Shown piece by piece: positions 8,045-16,942 of a DNA stretch of 64,000 nt. The first letter of the stretch is position 1. The number at the start of each line of letters is the position of its first letter. A program made the position numbers and the translations under genes. The notes below the pieces were generated by a model, which was given only the letters and a program-made list of their open reading frames with translations, ran no database searches and was not told where the DNA came from. Origin of the DNA: CAZCTO01 sp964501725 (lineage in GTDB: Bacteria; Bacillota; Clostridia; Saccharofermentanales; Saccharofermentanaceae); assembly GCA_964501725.1 (NCBI GenBank), contig CAZCTO010000003.1, positions 91,796 through 155,795 on the forward strand, written 5' to 3'.

Positions 8045-8362
8045 ATGCCGTCCGCACAGATCAATTCAGTTGTCGAGACCGAGAAGCAAGCATGGCAAAT
8101 CGAGCAGGATGCCAAAGATGCCGCAAAAGGAATTGCCGAAGCAGCTGTTGAAGATGCCAGAGCGCGTGTATCAGCAATCAAAGTATCTGCGGATGCGCAG
8201 ATAAAAGAGATCGAAAATACCACCCGTGAGCAATCGGAGCAATTCATGAAAGAGGAAGAAGAGCGCGTCGCGAAGATCGTCGCCGATCTGCAAAAAACAG
8301 CTGCTGATAATCGGGTTTCCGCAATTAAATCAGCCGTTCAAATTCTTTCCGGTAAAGCATAA
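8045..8362 (+). CDS. ntpF: V-type ATPase peripheral stalk subunit (G/H type)
   Basis: A 105-residue, highly charged, almost entirely helical protein rich in Ala, Glu, Lys and Gln with heptad-like spacing, as expected for the coiled-coil subunit that pairs with subunit E in the peripheral stalk. It is the first gene of the operon, the place occupied by ntpF in the Enterococcus hirae order (F-I-K-E-C-G-A-B-D), and ends one base before the subunit I start. Start codon ATG follows GAAGAGGAG. Sequence alone is low-complexity; the call depends on position, size and composition. Confidence 0.85.
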   Translation: MPSAQINSVVETEKQAWQIEQDAKDAAKGIAEAAVEDARARVSAIKVSADAQIKEIENTTREQSEQFMKEEEERVAKIVADLQKTAADNRVSAIKSAVQILSGKA

Positions 8363-8363
8363 C

Positions 8364-10394
8364 ATGGCAGTACTCAAGATGAATCAAATCGAAATCATAG
8401 CTCTGCAACGCGACGCAAAATCGATTGTGGAGTTTTTGCAGCGTTCGGGTGTTGTCGAAATCAAACAGAAAACCGAAGAAGATTCCCAAATCGAAGCAGA
8501 AGGTGATCCGCTTACAAAGCTTCATACTCACACCAACATTGAACAGTTCGACAAAACTCTTCACATGGTAAACAGTGCCTTATTACTCCTGGATACCTAC
8601 GCACCCGCACAAAAGGGATTGTTCTCCGGTATGAGAGGGCGTCGCGAACTGTCGGTGGCGGAATTTAAAAAACATGCCGATCATATCGAAGATTCTCTTA
8701 AAAAAGCCCGGGAAATCAACTCTCTTCAGCAGAAAATCGAGACATCGGATGTCGCCGTTTCCCATACGAGTACCCTGCTCGAGGCCGTTTTGCCGTGGGA
8801 GGACCTTCAAATTCCCATGGAGTTTACGGGGACCCGCTATACCACGACCATTATCGGATCTCTGCCGGCTCAGTTTTCGGAAGAGACGCTGACCAAGGAG
8901 ATCGATGAAGCTTTTCAGGCAGAAAACGACACTCAGCAAGACGCGCCGCCCGTTTCGGTGACCGTCGTATCCGCGACACGCGAAATGTCCTGCATTGTAG
9001 TTCTTTGCCACCGTAAGGATGAAGAGCAGATTCGTGCGGTGCTTCGCAGGCTCGGGCTGATCGTCCCCTCCGATCCGACGACCCATCCGCCGGAAATTCG
9101 TATCGGCCGTCTCCGGAAAAGAATCGAAGAGGCGCTTCAGATCAAGGAAGACGCGATCAAGAAGCTGGCATCAATGGGCGGTGAGCGCGAGAATCTTGAG
9201 TTCCTGTCGGATTACTATCGGATGCGTAAAGATAAGTATGAGGCCATCGGACGACTCCTTTTTTCCTCAAAGACTTTCATCCTGGAAGGATATGTTCCCG
9301 AGAGGGACGCGAAAAATTTGGAGGAGAAACTGATTGCCAAGTTTGACGTCTCTGTAGTTGTCAGTCAAGTTGACGACGCTGACGAGGATGTCCCTATCCT
9401 TCTGAAAAATAACTTCTTAGTCGCACCGGTGGAAGATATTGTGAGATCCTACAGTCTTCCTTCCAGAAACGAAGCCGATCCGAACGCCGTCATGTCCTTC
9501 TTTTACTATCTTTTTTTCGGAATGATGCTGTCGGATGCCGGATACGGGCTTCTGATGGTCGTATTGACGCTTCTGGTTTTGCGTTTTTGGAAGCCGGAAG
9601 GGGAAACAAAATTGAACATGCAAAAGTTCTGTCTGTGCGGACTTTCGACTGTCTTTTGGGGAGCGCTTTTCGGAAGCTGGTTCGGGAATATTGTATACAC
9701 GATATCAACGACGTTCTTCGGGAAAACGATCACACTTTCCGCTCTTTGGTTTGATCCGGTCACGGATCCGATGAAATTACTGATCCTGAGTATGGCTCTC
9801 GGATTTGTGCATATCATGATGGGTCTGGTTCTCAAATTTTACAATGCGTGGAAGCGAGGGGACAAACTCGGCGCGCTTTTTGATACCGGATTATGGTGGG
9901 TTGTTTTTCTGGGACTCGGATTGATTATAGGCAATATGGTGATTAAGGTATCGTTTCCCATGCAAAAAATCGGTCTTTATGTAGTTATCGCGGGAGCGGC
10001 AGGTCTTGTTCTCACGCAGGGTCGTTCCAGTAAAAGCATCCCCGGCAAAATCATGGGCGGCATCGGCAGCCTTTACAGCATCACCGGTTATTTCAGCGAC
10101 GTTCTTTCATATTCCCGGCTGATGGCACTCGGGTTGGTGACCGGTATAATCGGAACAATCGTCAATACGATCGGCAGCATCATGGGCGGAGGATTCTTCG
10201 GAGCGATTTTCTTTACAGTGGTTTTCCTTTTCGGGCATTCCATCAATTTCGGAATCAATGCACTCGGTGCTTACGTGCATGTCAATCGACTTCAGTATGT
10301 GGAGTTTTTCAGTAAATTCTATGAAGGCGGAGGGAAACCCTATATGCCTTTTGGAGTTAATACAAAGCGATTCAAGTTTAAGGAGGAAAAATAA
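8364..10394 (+). CDS. ntpI: V-type ATPase membrane subunit I (a-type stator)
   Basis: A 676-residue two-part protein: a soluble N-terminal half (~1-365) with coiled-coil segments that binds the peripheral stalks, and a C-terminal half with about seven to eight membrane spans beginning near residue 370 (VMSFFYYLFFGMMLSDAGYG, the family signature). The conserved arginine region for ion access lies in YSRLMALGLVTG, where the Arg faces the rotor glutamate in known structures. It forms the ion half-channels with subunit K. Spacing of one base to the previous gene and direct abutment of the next start indicate tight coupling. Confidence 0.95.
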   Translation: MAVLKMNQIEIIALQRDAKSIVEFLQRSGVVEIKQKTEEDSQIEAEGDPLTKLHTHTNIEQFDKTLHMVNSALLLLDTYAPAQKGLFSGMRGRRELSVAEFKKHADHIEDSLKKAREINSLQQKIETSDVAVSHTSTLLEAVLPWEDLQIPMEFTGTRYTTTIIGSLPAQFSEETLTKEIDEAFQAENDTQQDAPPVSVTVVSATREMSCIVVLCHRKDEEQIRAVLRRLGLIVPSDPTTHPPEIRIGRLRKRIEEALQIKEDAIKKLASMGGERENLEFLSDYYRMRKDKYEAIGRLLFSSKTFILEGYVPERDAKNLEEKLIAKFDVSVVVSQVDDADEDVPILLKNNFLVAPVEDIVRSYSLPSRNEADPNAVMSFFYYLFFGMMLSDAGYGLLMVVLTLLVLRFWKPEGETKLNMQKFCLCGLSTVFWGALFGSWFGNIVYTISTTFFGKTITLSALWFDPVTDPMKLLILSMALGFVHIMMGLVLKFYNAWKRGDKLGALFDTGLWWVVFLGLGLIIGNMVIKVSFPMQKIGLYVVIAGAAGLVLTQGRSSKSIPGKIMGGIGSLYSITGYFSDVLSYSRLMALGLVTGIIGTIVNTIGSIMGGGFFGAIFFTVVFLFGHSINFGINALGAYVHVNRLQYVEFFSKFYEGGGKPYMPFGVNTKRFKFKEEK

Positions 10395-10877
10395 ATGGGA
10401 ATTTACGCTATCGCTATTGCTCTTGCCGGTGCGGTTATAGCAGTAACACTTGCATGTCTCGGATCAATTAAGGGTGTAGGCCTCGCGGGCGAAGCGGCAT
10501 CGGCGGTCATCATCGATGACCCCGGAAAATTCGCAAAACTCTTGATTCTTCAACTGTTGCCGGGTACTCAAGGCCTTTACGGATTCGTTGTGGCAATCAT
10601 GATGTTTTTGAAAATCGGTATCCTCGGAGGTTCACCTGATCTAACGATCACGGCAGCATTATTATATGTGGTGGCCGGACTTCCGATCGGAATCGGAGGA
10701 TATCTGTCGGCAGTCGCGCAGGCACGTGTTGCCGTGACCGGTATAACCATTGTTGCCAAGAAACCCGGAGAGTCAGCCAAGGCGGTCATTTCGGCAACGC
10801 TCGTTGAATTTTACGCAATCCTCTCATTCATTTCTTCTCTCCTTATGGTCATGAATATAGATAAACTCGGGGTCTGA
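10395..10877 (+). CDS. ntpK: V-type ATPase rotor subunit K with Na+-binding residues
   Basis: A 160-residue duplicated hairpin proteolipid (four membrane helices) that forms the rotor ring. The Na+ ligands described for E. hirae NtpK appear to be conserved: the LPGTQG loop (Leu55, Thr58, Gln59), a Gln in AVAQAR (Gln109) and the carboxylate in LVEFYAIL (Glu138). Only the second hairpin carries the carboxylate, as in NtpK. This supports Na+ rather than H+ coupling, in agreement with the neighbouring Na+ decarboxylase, although some H+ enzymes retain part of the set. The start follows AAGGAGG and abuts the ntpI stop. Confidence 0.95.
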   Translation: MGIYAIAIALAGAVIAVTLACLGSIKGVGLAGEAASAVIIDDPGKFAKLLILQLLPGTQGLYGFVVAIMMFLKIGILGGSPDLTITAALLYVVAGLPIGIGGYLSAVAQARVAVTGITIVAKKPGESAKAVISATLVEFYAILSFISSLLMVMNIDKLGV

Positions 10878-10907
10878 TCAGAAAACCGAAAATGAGGGAG
10901 CGTGAAT

Positions 10908-11495
10908 ATGTCAGGGCTCGATAAGATATTGGATCAAATCATCTCCGATTCGAAGAAGAAGGCAGAAACCATCATTGAAAATGCCAGGGAAAGGTCTGCG
11001 GCAATGGTCGAAAAAGCGACCTCGGAAGCGGAACGGGAAAGCGGTCTTCAAATTGAAGCCGCCCGTTCTGAAGCACAGTCAGCACTTCCCCGCAACCGTT
11101 CTGCCGCCGAACTTAAGTCGAAGCAAAGCATTCTCAAAGAGCGCAATCGCATCATCGACGAAGTTCTCGGGGATGTGAAAAAAACAATCATCAACCTGCC
11201 GGATGCAGAGTACTTTTCGATTCTCCGCAACTTCATTCTCTCGCATTCGCATCGGGAGCCGGCGGTGATTGTCTTAAATAAGCGCGATTTATTACGTCTT
11301 CCCAAGGGATTTCTGACTTCTCTGTCCACTGAACCGGAGTCGCCGGTCTCTGTTTCAGAGACTCCGGGCGATTTTGACGCCGGATGTATTCTCATCTACG
11401 GACTCATAGAGTATAACGGTACACTCGAAGCATTGATTAACGAGAAAAAAGATATGCTTCGGGATCTTCTCAACAAAGAATTATTCGTTAAGTAA
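10908..11495 (+). CDS. ntpE: V-type ATPase peripheral stalk subunit E
   Basis: About 195 residues: an N-terminal charged helix (~1-95) for coiled-coil pairing with the G-type subunit, then a globular C-terminal domain that caps the A3B3 head. ATG 10908 is chosen because GAGGGAG lies seven bases upstream; a GTG at 10902 is in frame but too close to that ribosome binding site. Position between K and C matches the standard operon order. Family similarity is weak at the sequence level, so operon context is the main support. Confidence 0.88.
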   Translation: MSGLDKILDQIISDSKKKAETIIENARERSAAMVEKATSEAERESGLQIEAARSEAQSALPRNRSAAELKSKQSILKERNRIIDEVLGDVKKTIINLPDAEYFSILRNFILSHSHREPAVIVLNKRDLLRLPKGFLTSLSTEPESPVSVSETPGDFDAGCILIYGLIEYNGTLEALINEKKDMLRDLLNKELFVK

Positions 11496-11514
11496 AGCAG
11501 GAGACAAAGCATTC

Positions 11515-12486
11515 ATGCGAGCAACGGATTATGCATATTCGGTCACCAGCATTCGCGTAAAAGAATCATCGCTGCTCGGACCGGCGGAGATGGCTCAGCT
11601 CATGGCTGTGCCGTCATATCCGGCGGCGATTTCCTTTTTGGGCGCACGCGGGTGGGATGTATCCGGGGAGCGGCAGACCGCGAACAGCATTTTGCGCAAA
11701 GAACTCCGGCGCGCATGGGAATTGCTGTGCGAAGTCGCACCGGATATATCTGTTTTATACCCGCTTGTGCTGCGCAAGGATTTCCACAATCTGAAAGCAG
11801 GAATTAAAAGCAAGCTCAGCGGACATCCCGTAACCACGTATTTTCTGGAGCCGTCAACGATCCCGCATTCCCTCATGTCAGATGCGATAACACATAGGGA
11901 CTTCGCGATTCTTCCGGAGCCTTTTGCCGCAGTAGGCGAAGAGGCATACGACGTTCTCGTGAGAACCGGTGACGGCCAACTCGCGGATGTTATCATCGAC
12001 AGGGCGGCCCTTACGGATATTTTTGTGAAGGCCAAAGCGACGCGAAATCAATTGATGATTGACCTCTCGGAATTGTTCTGCGCGGCGGCCAACATCAAGA
12101 TTGCCGTCCGTTCGGCACAGACTAAAAGGAACAGGGATTTTCTGGAACGTGCCGTTTCCGAATGCGACACTCTGGATGCGGAAAGGCTTATTTCGGGGGC
12201 ATCTCACGGAATCGGAGAGCTCATGTCCTACCTGGCGACGACCGCCTATTCCGCCGGAACGGCATTTATTTCAACATCCCCCGCGGCTTTTGAAAAATGG
12301 TGTGACGATAAGCAAATCGCGATGCTCGAGAACATGAAGTATGTGTTTTTCGGGCCGGAACCGCTGATCGCTTATTATTTGATGAAGGAAGCCGAGATCA
12401 AAAATGTGCGCATTCTTTTAGCGGCGAAGGAGAATGATATTCCCGCAGAAAAAGTCCGTCAGCGATTGAGGAGGCATTATGTATAA
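11515..12486 (+). CDS. ntpC: V-type ATPase subunit C (d-type central stalk adaptor)
   Basis: A 323-residue soluble helical protein that connects the rotor ring to the central shaft. The opening YAYSVTSIRVKESSLL and the repeated helical three-part organisation with an internal PLVLRKDFHNLKAGIKSK block fit the V-ATPase subunit C (AC39-like) family. Its last eight bases overlap the start of the F-type subunit gene, indicating coupled translation. Confidence 0.92.
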   Translation: MRATDYAYSVTSIRVKESSLLGPAEMAQLMAVPSYPAAISFLGARGWDVSGERQTANSILRKELRRAWELLCEVAPDISVLYPLVLRKDFHNLKAGIKSKLSGHPVTTYFLEPSTIPHSLMSDAITHRDFAILPEPFAAVGEEAYDVLVRTGDGQLADVIIDRAALTDIFVKAKATRNQLMIDLSELFCAAANIKIAVRSAQTKRNRDFLERAVSECDTLDAERLISGASHGIGELMSYLATTAYSAGTAFISTSPAAFEKWCDDKQIAMLENMKYVFFGPEPLIAYYLMKEAEIKNVRILLAAKENDIPAEKVRQRLRRHYV

Positions 12487-12796
12487 GATCGCCGCAATGG
12501 GTGACCGTGACAGTATATATGGTTTTTCCTCCATCGGGCTGGATATTTTCCCCGAGGATATGATGGAAAATCCGGTCCTCACGCTTCATAATCTGGTGGA
12601 CAGCGGCTACGCCGTGATTTATATGACCGAAAAGCTGGCCGTGCAGCTTGAATCCGAACTGGAAAGGTATAGGGATCGCCAGCTTCCCGTGATCGTTCCG
12701 ATACCCGGCATTACCGGAAACCACGGTATGGGTATGAAGGCGATCAGTCAATCAGTCGAAAAAGCCGTTGGATCCGATATCCTGGCAGATACATAA
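12479..12796 (+). CDS. ntpG: V-type ATPase central stalk subunit F
   Basis: A 105-residue protein with the Rossmann-like fold of V-ATPase subunit F: MGDRDSIYGFSSIGLD at the start, a buried strand-helix-strand middle (YAVIYMTEKLAVQL) and a conserved IVPIPG segment. It binds subunit D in the rotating shaft. It overlaps ntpC by eight bases and has GAGGAGG upstream. In E. hirae nomenclature this gene is ntpG although the protein is subunit F. Confidence 0.92.
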   Translation: MYKIAAMGDRDSIYGFSSIGLDIFPEDMMENPVLTLHNLVDSGYAVIYMTEKLAVQLESELERYRDRQLPVIVPIPGITGNHGMGMKAISQSVEKAVGSDILADT

Positions 12797-12811
12797 AGGA
12801 GAGAAGCAAAC

Positions 12812-14581
12812 ATGAGCAAGGGATCGATTCTGAAAGTATCCGGGCCGCTTGTCATCGCGGAAGGTATGCGTGACGCAAATCTGTTTGACGTGGTTCGCGT
12901 CAGCAATCAACGTCTGATCGGCGAGATCATCGAGATGCACGACGACCGCGCATCCGTTCAGGTATATGAAGAAACCGCCGGGCTTCGCACCGGCGAGCCC
13001 GTGGAATCCATGGGGATTCCCCTGTCCGTCGAACTCGGGCCGGGCCTCATCGGAAGCATTTTCGACGGCATTCAGAGACCTCTTGCCGAGATCATGAAAC
13101 TTTCCGGAAGCAACCTTCCGCGCGGTATCGAAGTCCCGTCGCTGGACCGGAATAAGAAATGGCACTTCATTCCTTCAGCCTCCGTCGGCGAGGAAGTCGG
13201 AGAAGGAGATATCCTCGGGTCCGTTCAAGAAACCGAAATCGTCTCGCATAAAATTCTGGTGCCCCCGGGGGTATCCGGTACGATCGCATTGATTAAAGAA
13301 GGCGACTTTACGCTGACCGATATCGTTTGCACGCTCTCCCTGCCTGACAGGAGTAAAATTGACTTGCCCTTAATGCAGAAGTGGCCGGTCCGCGTCGGCC
13401 GCCCTTACGTCAAAAAGCACGCTCCGACGATGCCCCTGATTACCGGTCAGCGTGTGGTCGACTGCCTTTTCCCGATTGCCGACGGCGGAGTTGCCGCCAT
13501 TCCCGGACCTTTCGGATCCGGAAAAACCGTCACGCAGCACCAGCTCGCCAAGTGGGCTAAAGCAGATATTATCGTTTACATCGGCTGCGGTGAACGCGGC
13601 AATGAGATGACGGACGTGTTGAATGAATTTCCGCAGCTGATTGATCCCTATACCGGCCAATCGCTGATGGAGCGGACGGTATTGATTGCCAATACCTCCG
13701 ACATGCCGGTTGCCGCCCGTGAAGCTTCCATCTATACCGGAATTACGATTGCCGAGTATTTTCGCGACATGGGTTACTCGGTCGCACTGATGGCCGACTC
13801 GACATCCCGTTGGGCGGAGGCCTTGCGCGAAATGTCCGGTCGCCTCGAGGAAATGCCCGGTGAAGAAGGATATCCTGCCTACCTCGGAAGCCGCCTTGCG
13901 CAGTTCTACGAACGCGCCGGTTGCGTGACCGCACTCGGGAAAGGAGGAAGGCAGGGAACGCTTTCCGCGATCGGTGCCGTATCGCCGCCCGGCGGAGATA
14001 TCTCCGAGCCGGTATCCCAAGCGACGCTTCGTATTGTTAAGGTCTTCTGGGGTCTCGACGCAAATCTTGCCTACAAGCGACATTTTCCGGCAATCAATTG
14101 GCTGACCAGCTATTCTCTCTATGTGGATTCGATGGGCGGTTGGTTCAACGAAAACGTCTCTTTGGATTGGACAAAAAACCGCGGACGATTTATGCATCTT
14201 CTGCAGGACGAGGCCGAACTCGATGAAATCGTCCGGTTAGTCGGTATCGACGCGCTTTCGCCGCCGGACCGCCTCAAAATGGAAGCTGCCCGGTCGATAC
14301 GTGAGGACTTCCTGCACCAGCTCGCTTTTCACGAAGTCGATACGCACTCGTCGCTCAAAAAGCAGGACCTCATGATGAAGCTCATCCTGCTTTATTACGA
14401 CAAAGCAGTCGAGGCGATCGAAAACGACGCGGACATCGAAGTGCTTGCCGCGCTTCCGGTTCGTGAGCAGATCGGTCGCTTCAAGTATATTCCGGAAGAC
14501 TCCATCGACAGTTCATACGAGCAAATCGAGGCGCAGATGAATCATGAGTTCAAGCATCTGCTCGAAAAGGAGGCAGAATAA
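12812..14581 (+). CDS. ntpA: V-type ATPase catalytic subunit A
   Basis: A 589-residue catalytic ATPase subunit. Walker A is GPFGSGKT (around residue 233), the catalytic glutamate region is GCGERGNEM, and Walker B is YSVALMADSTSRWAEALRE. The bulge or non-homologous region characteristic of A subunits (~120-200) is present. The ATG follows AAAGGAG, and the stop overlaps the ntpB start (TAATG). Length and motifs are those of a functional enzyme. Confidence 0.98.
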   Translation: MSKGSILKVSGPLVIAEGMRDANLFDVVRVSNQRLIGEIIEMHDDRASVQVYEETAGLRTGEPVESMGIPLSVELGPGLIGSIFDGIQRPLAEIMKLSGSNLPRGIEVPSLDRNKKWHFIPSASVGEEVGEGDILGSVQETEIVSHKILVPPGVSGTIALIKEGDFTLTDIVCTLSLPDRSKIDLPLMQKWPVRVGRPYVKKHAPTMPLITGQRVVDCLFPIADGGVAAIPGPFGSGKTVTQHQLAKWAKADIIVYIGCGERGNEMTDVLNEFPQLIDPYTGQSLMERTVLIANTSDMPVAAREASIYTGITIAEYFRDMGYSVALMADSTSRWAEALREMSGRLEEMPGEEGYPAYLGSRLAQFYERAGCVTALGKGGRQGTLSAIGAVSPPGGDISEPVSQATLRIVKVFWGLDANLAYKRHFPAINWLTSYSLYVDSMGGWFNENVSLDWTKNRGRFMHLLQDEAELDEIVRLVGIDALSPPDRLKMEAARSIREDFLHQLAFHEVDTHSSLKKQDLMMKLILLYYDKAVEAIENDADIEVLAALPVREQIGRFKYIPEDSIDSSYEQIEAQMNHEFKHLLEKEAE

Positions 14582-15963
14582 TGCCCAAGGAATATCGTAC
14601 GATTCAGGAAGTATCCGGGCCGCTGATGCTGGTTCGCGGCGTCACGGATGTCAGTTATAACGAACTGGCGGAAATCGAGCTCAAAAGCGGCGAGACACGT
14701 CGCTGCCGGGTTCTTGAGATCAACGGAAGCAATGCGTTGGTGCAGCTTTTCGAGAGCAGCGCCGGCATTAACCTCGCGGACAGCAAGGTTCGGTTTTTGG
14801 GACGTCAGATGGAACTGCCGGTATCAGCGGACATGCTCGGACGTGTTTTTGACGGCCTCGGCCGCCCGATCGACGACGGACCGGAGATTTTACCGGATAA
14901 GCGGCTGGATATTAACGGGACACCCATGAATCCCTCCGCAAGAAATTATCCGCAGGAGTTTATCCAAACCGGCATCTCCGCGATCGACGGACTGAATACG
15001 CTTGTCCGCGGTCAGAAACTGCCGATTTTTTCCGGAAGCGGCCTGCCGCATGCGCAGCTTGCCGCCCAGATTGCCAGACAGGCGAAGGTGTCGGGCACAA
15101 AAGAACCCTTCGCGGTCGTTTTCGCGGCCATCGGAATTACCTTCGAAGAAGCCAACTTTTTCATGGAAAGCTTTAAGCAAACCGGCGCGCTGGATCGCTC
15201 CGTTCTCTTCATTAACCTTGCGAACGACCCGGCGATCGAGCGTATCGCAACGCCTCGTATGGCACTTACCGCGGCCGAATATCTGGCCTTCACGATGGAC
15301 ATGCACGTGCTGGTTATCCTGACGGACATCACCAACTATGCGGACGCCTTGCGCGAAGTTTCCGCCGCCCGTAAGGAAGTCCCCGGACGCCGCGGCTATC
15401 CCGGTTACATGTATACGGACCTTGCCTCGCTCTATGAAAGAGCCGGCCGCCAGAAGAACAAAAGCGGCAGCATAACACTCATCCCGATTCTCACCATGCC
15501 GGAAGACGACAAGACGCATCCGATTCCCGACTTGACCGGCTACATCACCGAGGGTCAGATTATCTTAAGCCGCGAACTGTATCGCAAAAACATCCTTCCG
15601 CCAATCGATGTGCTTCCGTCCCTCTCGCGTCTCAAGGACAAAGGTATCGGTGAAGGCAAGACCCGCAAAGATCACTCGAACACGATGAACCAGCTTTTCG
15701 CGGCTTATGCCCGCGGTAAAGACGCCAAAGAACTCATGGTCATTCTGGGCGAAGCGGCCCTGACGGACATGGATAAGCTCTACGCCAAATTCGCCGAAGA
15801 ATTCGAAGTACGCTATGTATCGCAGGGCTTTGCGGCCAACCGGTCCATTGAAGAGACGCTGGACCTCGGTTGGAAGCTTCTGCGCATCCTCCCGCGAAGC
15901 GAACACAAACGAATCAGCGACGCACTTTTGGAAGAGTATTTTACGGAACACGACAAGGAGTAA
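14581..15963 (+). CDS. ntpB: V-type ATPase non-catalytic subunit B
   Basis: A 460-residue B subunit. As expected for the regulatory subunit, the P-loop position is degenerate (SGSGLPHAQLAAQIARQ instead of GxxxxGKT). ITDITNYADALREVSAARKEVPGRRGYPGY is the family signature region (quoted here only in part: TNYADALREVSAAR). It alternates with A in the hexameric head. Its start overlaps the ntpA stop by one base, and GGAGG precedes it within ntpA. Confidence 0.98.
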   Translation: MPKEYRTIQEVSGPLMLVRGVTDVSYNELAEIELKSGETRRCRVLEINGSNALVQLFESSAGINLADSKVRFLGRQMELPVSADMLGRVFDGLGRPIDDGPEILPDKRLDINGTPMNPSARNYPQEFIQTGISAIDGLNTLVRGQKLPIFSGSGLPHAQLAAQIARQAKVSGTKEPFAVVFAAIGITFEEANFFMESFKQTGALDRSVLFINLANDPAIERIATPRMALTAAEYLAFTMDMHVLVILTDITNYADALREVSAARKEVPGRRGYPGYMYTDLASLYERAGRQKNKSGSITLIPILTMPEDDKTHPIPDLTGYITEGQIILSRELYRKNILPPIDVLPSLSRLKDKGIGEGKTRKDHSNTMNQLFAAYARGKDAKELMVILGEAALTDMDKLYAKFAEEFEVRYVSQGFAANRSIEETLDLGWKLLRILPRSEHKRISDALLEEYFTEHDKE

Positions 15964-15972
15964 ACATAGGTT

Positions 15973-16644
15973 ATGTCATTATTGCACATCAACCCGACGC
16001 GTATGGAACTGACCCGTCTCAAAAGAAGTCTGGCCATGGCGCGCCGCGGCCACAAGCTCCTCAAGGATAAAAGAGACGAGTTGATGCGCCAATTCCTCGA
16101 GGCCGTCCGGGAAAATAAGAAACTCCGCAGGGAAGTGGAAGAGGGAATCGTCCGGGCAAACCAACACATGTCCGTCGCCCGCTCCCTGATGCAAAACGAA
16201 TCCCTCGCCGTCGCCCTGATGTATCACAAGCAGGAGATGACCCTCTCGGTCTCCGAAAAGAACATCATGAGCGTCCGCGTCCCGCAGTTCCAAATCGAAC
16301 TGAAAACCGCCAACGAAAACGATATCTACTCCTACGGCTATGCGTTCACCTCATTTGACCTGGACGATGCCGTACGCGCCTTATCCGATATCATGCCGGA
16401 CCTCCTGCGCCTCGCGGAGGTCGAGAAAGCCTGCCAGCTGATGGCATCCGAAATTGAGAAAACCCGACGCCGAGTCAATGCACTCGAACACGTCATGATT
16501 CCCCAATATCGGGAGACAATTCGCTACATCACCATGAAGCTCGACGAGAACGAGCGCAGTTCCATCACCCGTCTGATGAAGATCAAGGATATGATGATCG
16601 AAAAAGCAATCGAGCAGGAAAAAGCACTGGACGCGGGGAACTAG
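15973..16644 (+). CDS. ntpD: V-type ATPase central rotor shaft subunit D
   Basis: A 223-residue protein made of two long helices at the ends with a short globular middle, the layout of the D/gamma-like shaft. The opening INPTRMELTRLKRSLAMARRG and the RVNALEHVMIPQYRETI block are family signatures. It is the last gene of the operon; ntpH and ntpJ of E. hirae are absent. Part of its 3' end is repeated 214 bp downstream (16741-16844), where it is not functional. Confidence 0.96.
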   Translation: MSLLHINPTRMELTRLKRSLAMARRGHKLLKDKRDELMRQFLEAVRENKKLRREVEEGIVRANQHMSVARSLMQNESLAVALMYHKQEMTLSVSEKNIMSVRVPQFQIELKTANENDIYSYGYAFTSFDLDDAVRALSDIMPDLLRLAEVEKACQLMASEIEKTRRRVNALEHVMIPQYRETIRYITMKLDENERSSITRLMKIKDMMIEKAIEQEKALDAGN

Positions 16645-16695
16645 ATTCGCATGTGCCCGTTACGAGCGGTACAATTAACTTAACAAACTTGAAGG

Positions 16696-16722
16696 ATGCG
16701 TATAAAATTGCTTCAATTATAT
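16696..16722. repeat. Outlying degenerate copy of the GCGTATAAAAT element
   Basis: ATGCGTATAAAATT followed after five bases by AATTATAT forms an imperfect inverted repeat that shares its left arm with the 74-bp array at 16943-17213. It lies between ntpD and the ntpD remnant, so the remnant is flanked by these elements on both sides. Confidence 0.55.
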
Positions 16723-16740
16723 CAGTAGACGGTTTTTGTG

Positions 16741-16844
16741 CATCACCATGAAGGTCGCGAGAACGAACGCAGTTCCATTACCCGCTTGATGAAGATCAAG
16801 GGCATGATGACCGAAAAAGAATCGGGCAGGAGGAAAGTACCGGA
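16741..16844 (+). pseudogene. Duplicated remnant of the ntpD 3' end
   Basis: Bases from 16741 repeat those from 16527 of ntpD with scattered changes; the translated overlap ENERSSITRLMKIK is identical to ntpD. After about 103 bp the similarity is lost and the frame runs into unrelated sequence. The remnant lacks the N-terminal four-fifths of the gene. It appears to be the second copy of a local segmental duplication that also copied the neighbouring GCGTATAAAAT element. Confidence 0.8.
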
Positions 16845-16942
16845 TATGGGCCGTTGTGGGACGGCAAAGCGATCCGAGATTCGTTCAAGGGAATTACGGG
16901 GCTGTTTTCCCCGCAAATATATTTCTTGACATAAAACATCAC

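Noticed and set aside
13370..14197. Minus-strand open frame of 275 residues inside ntpA
   Set aside because: Shadow of the catalytic ATPase gene; no start signals or homology.
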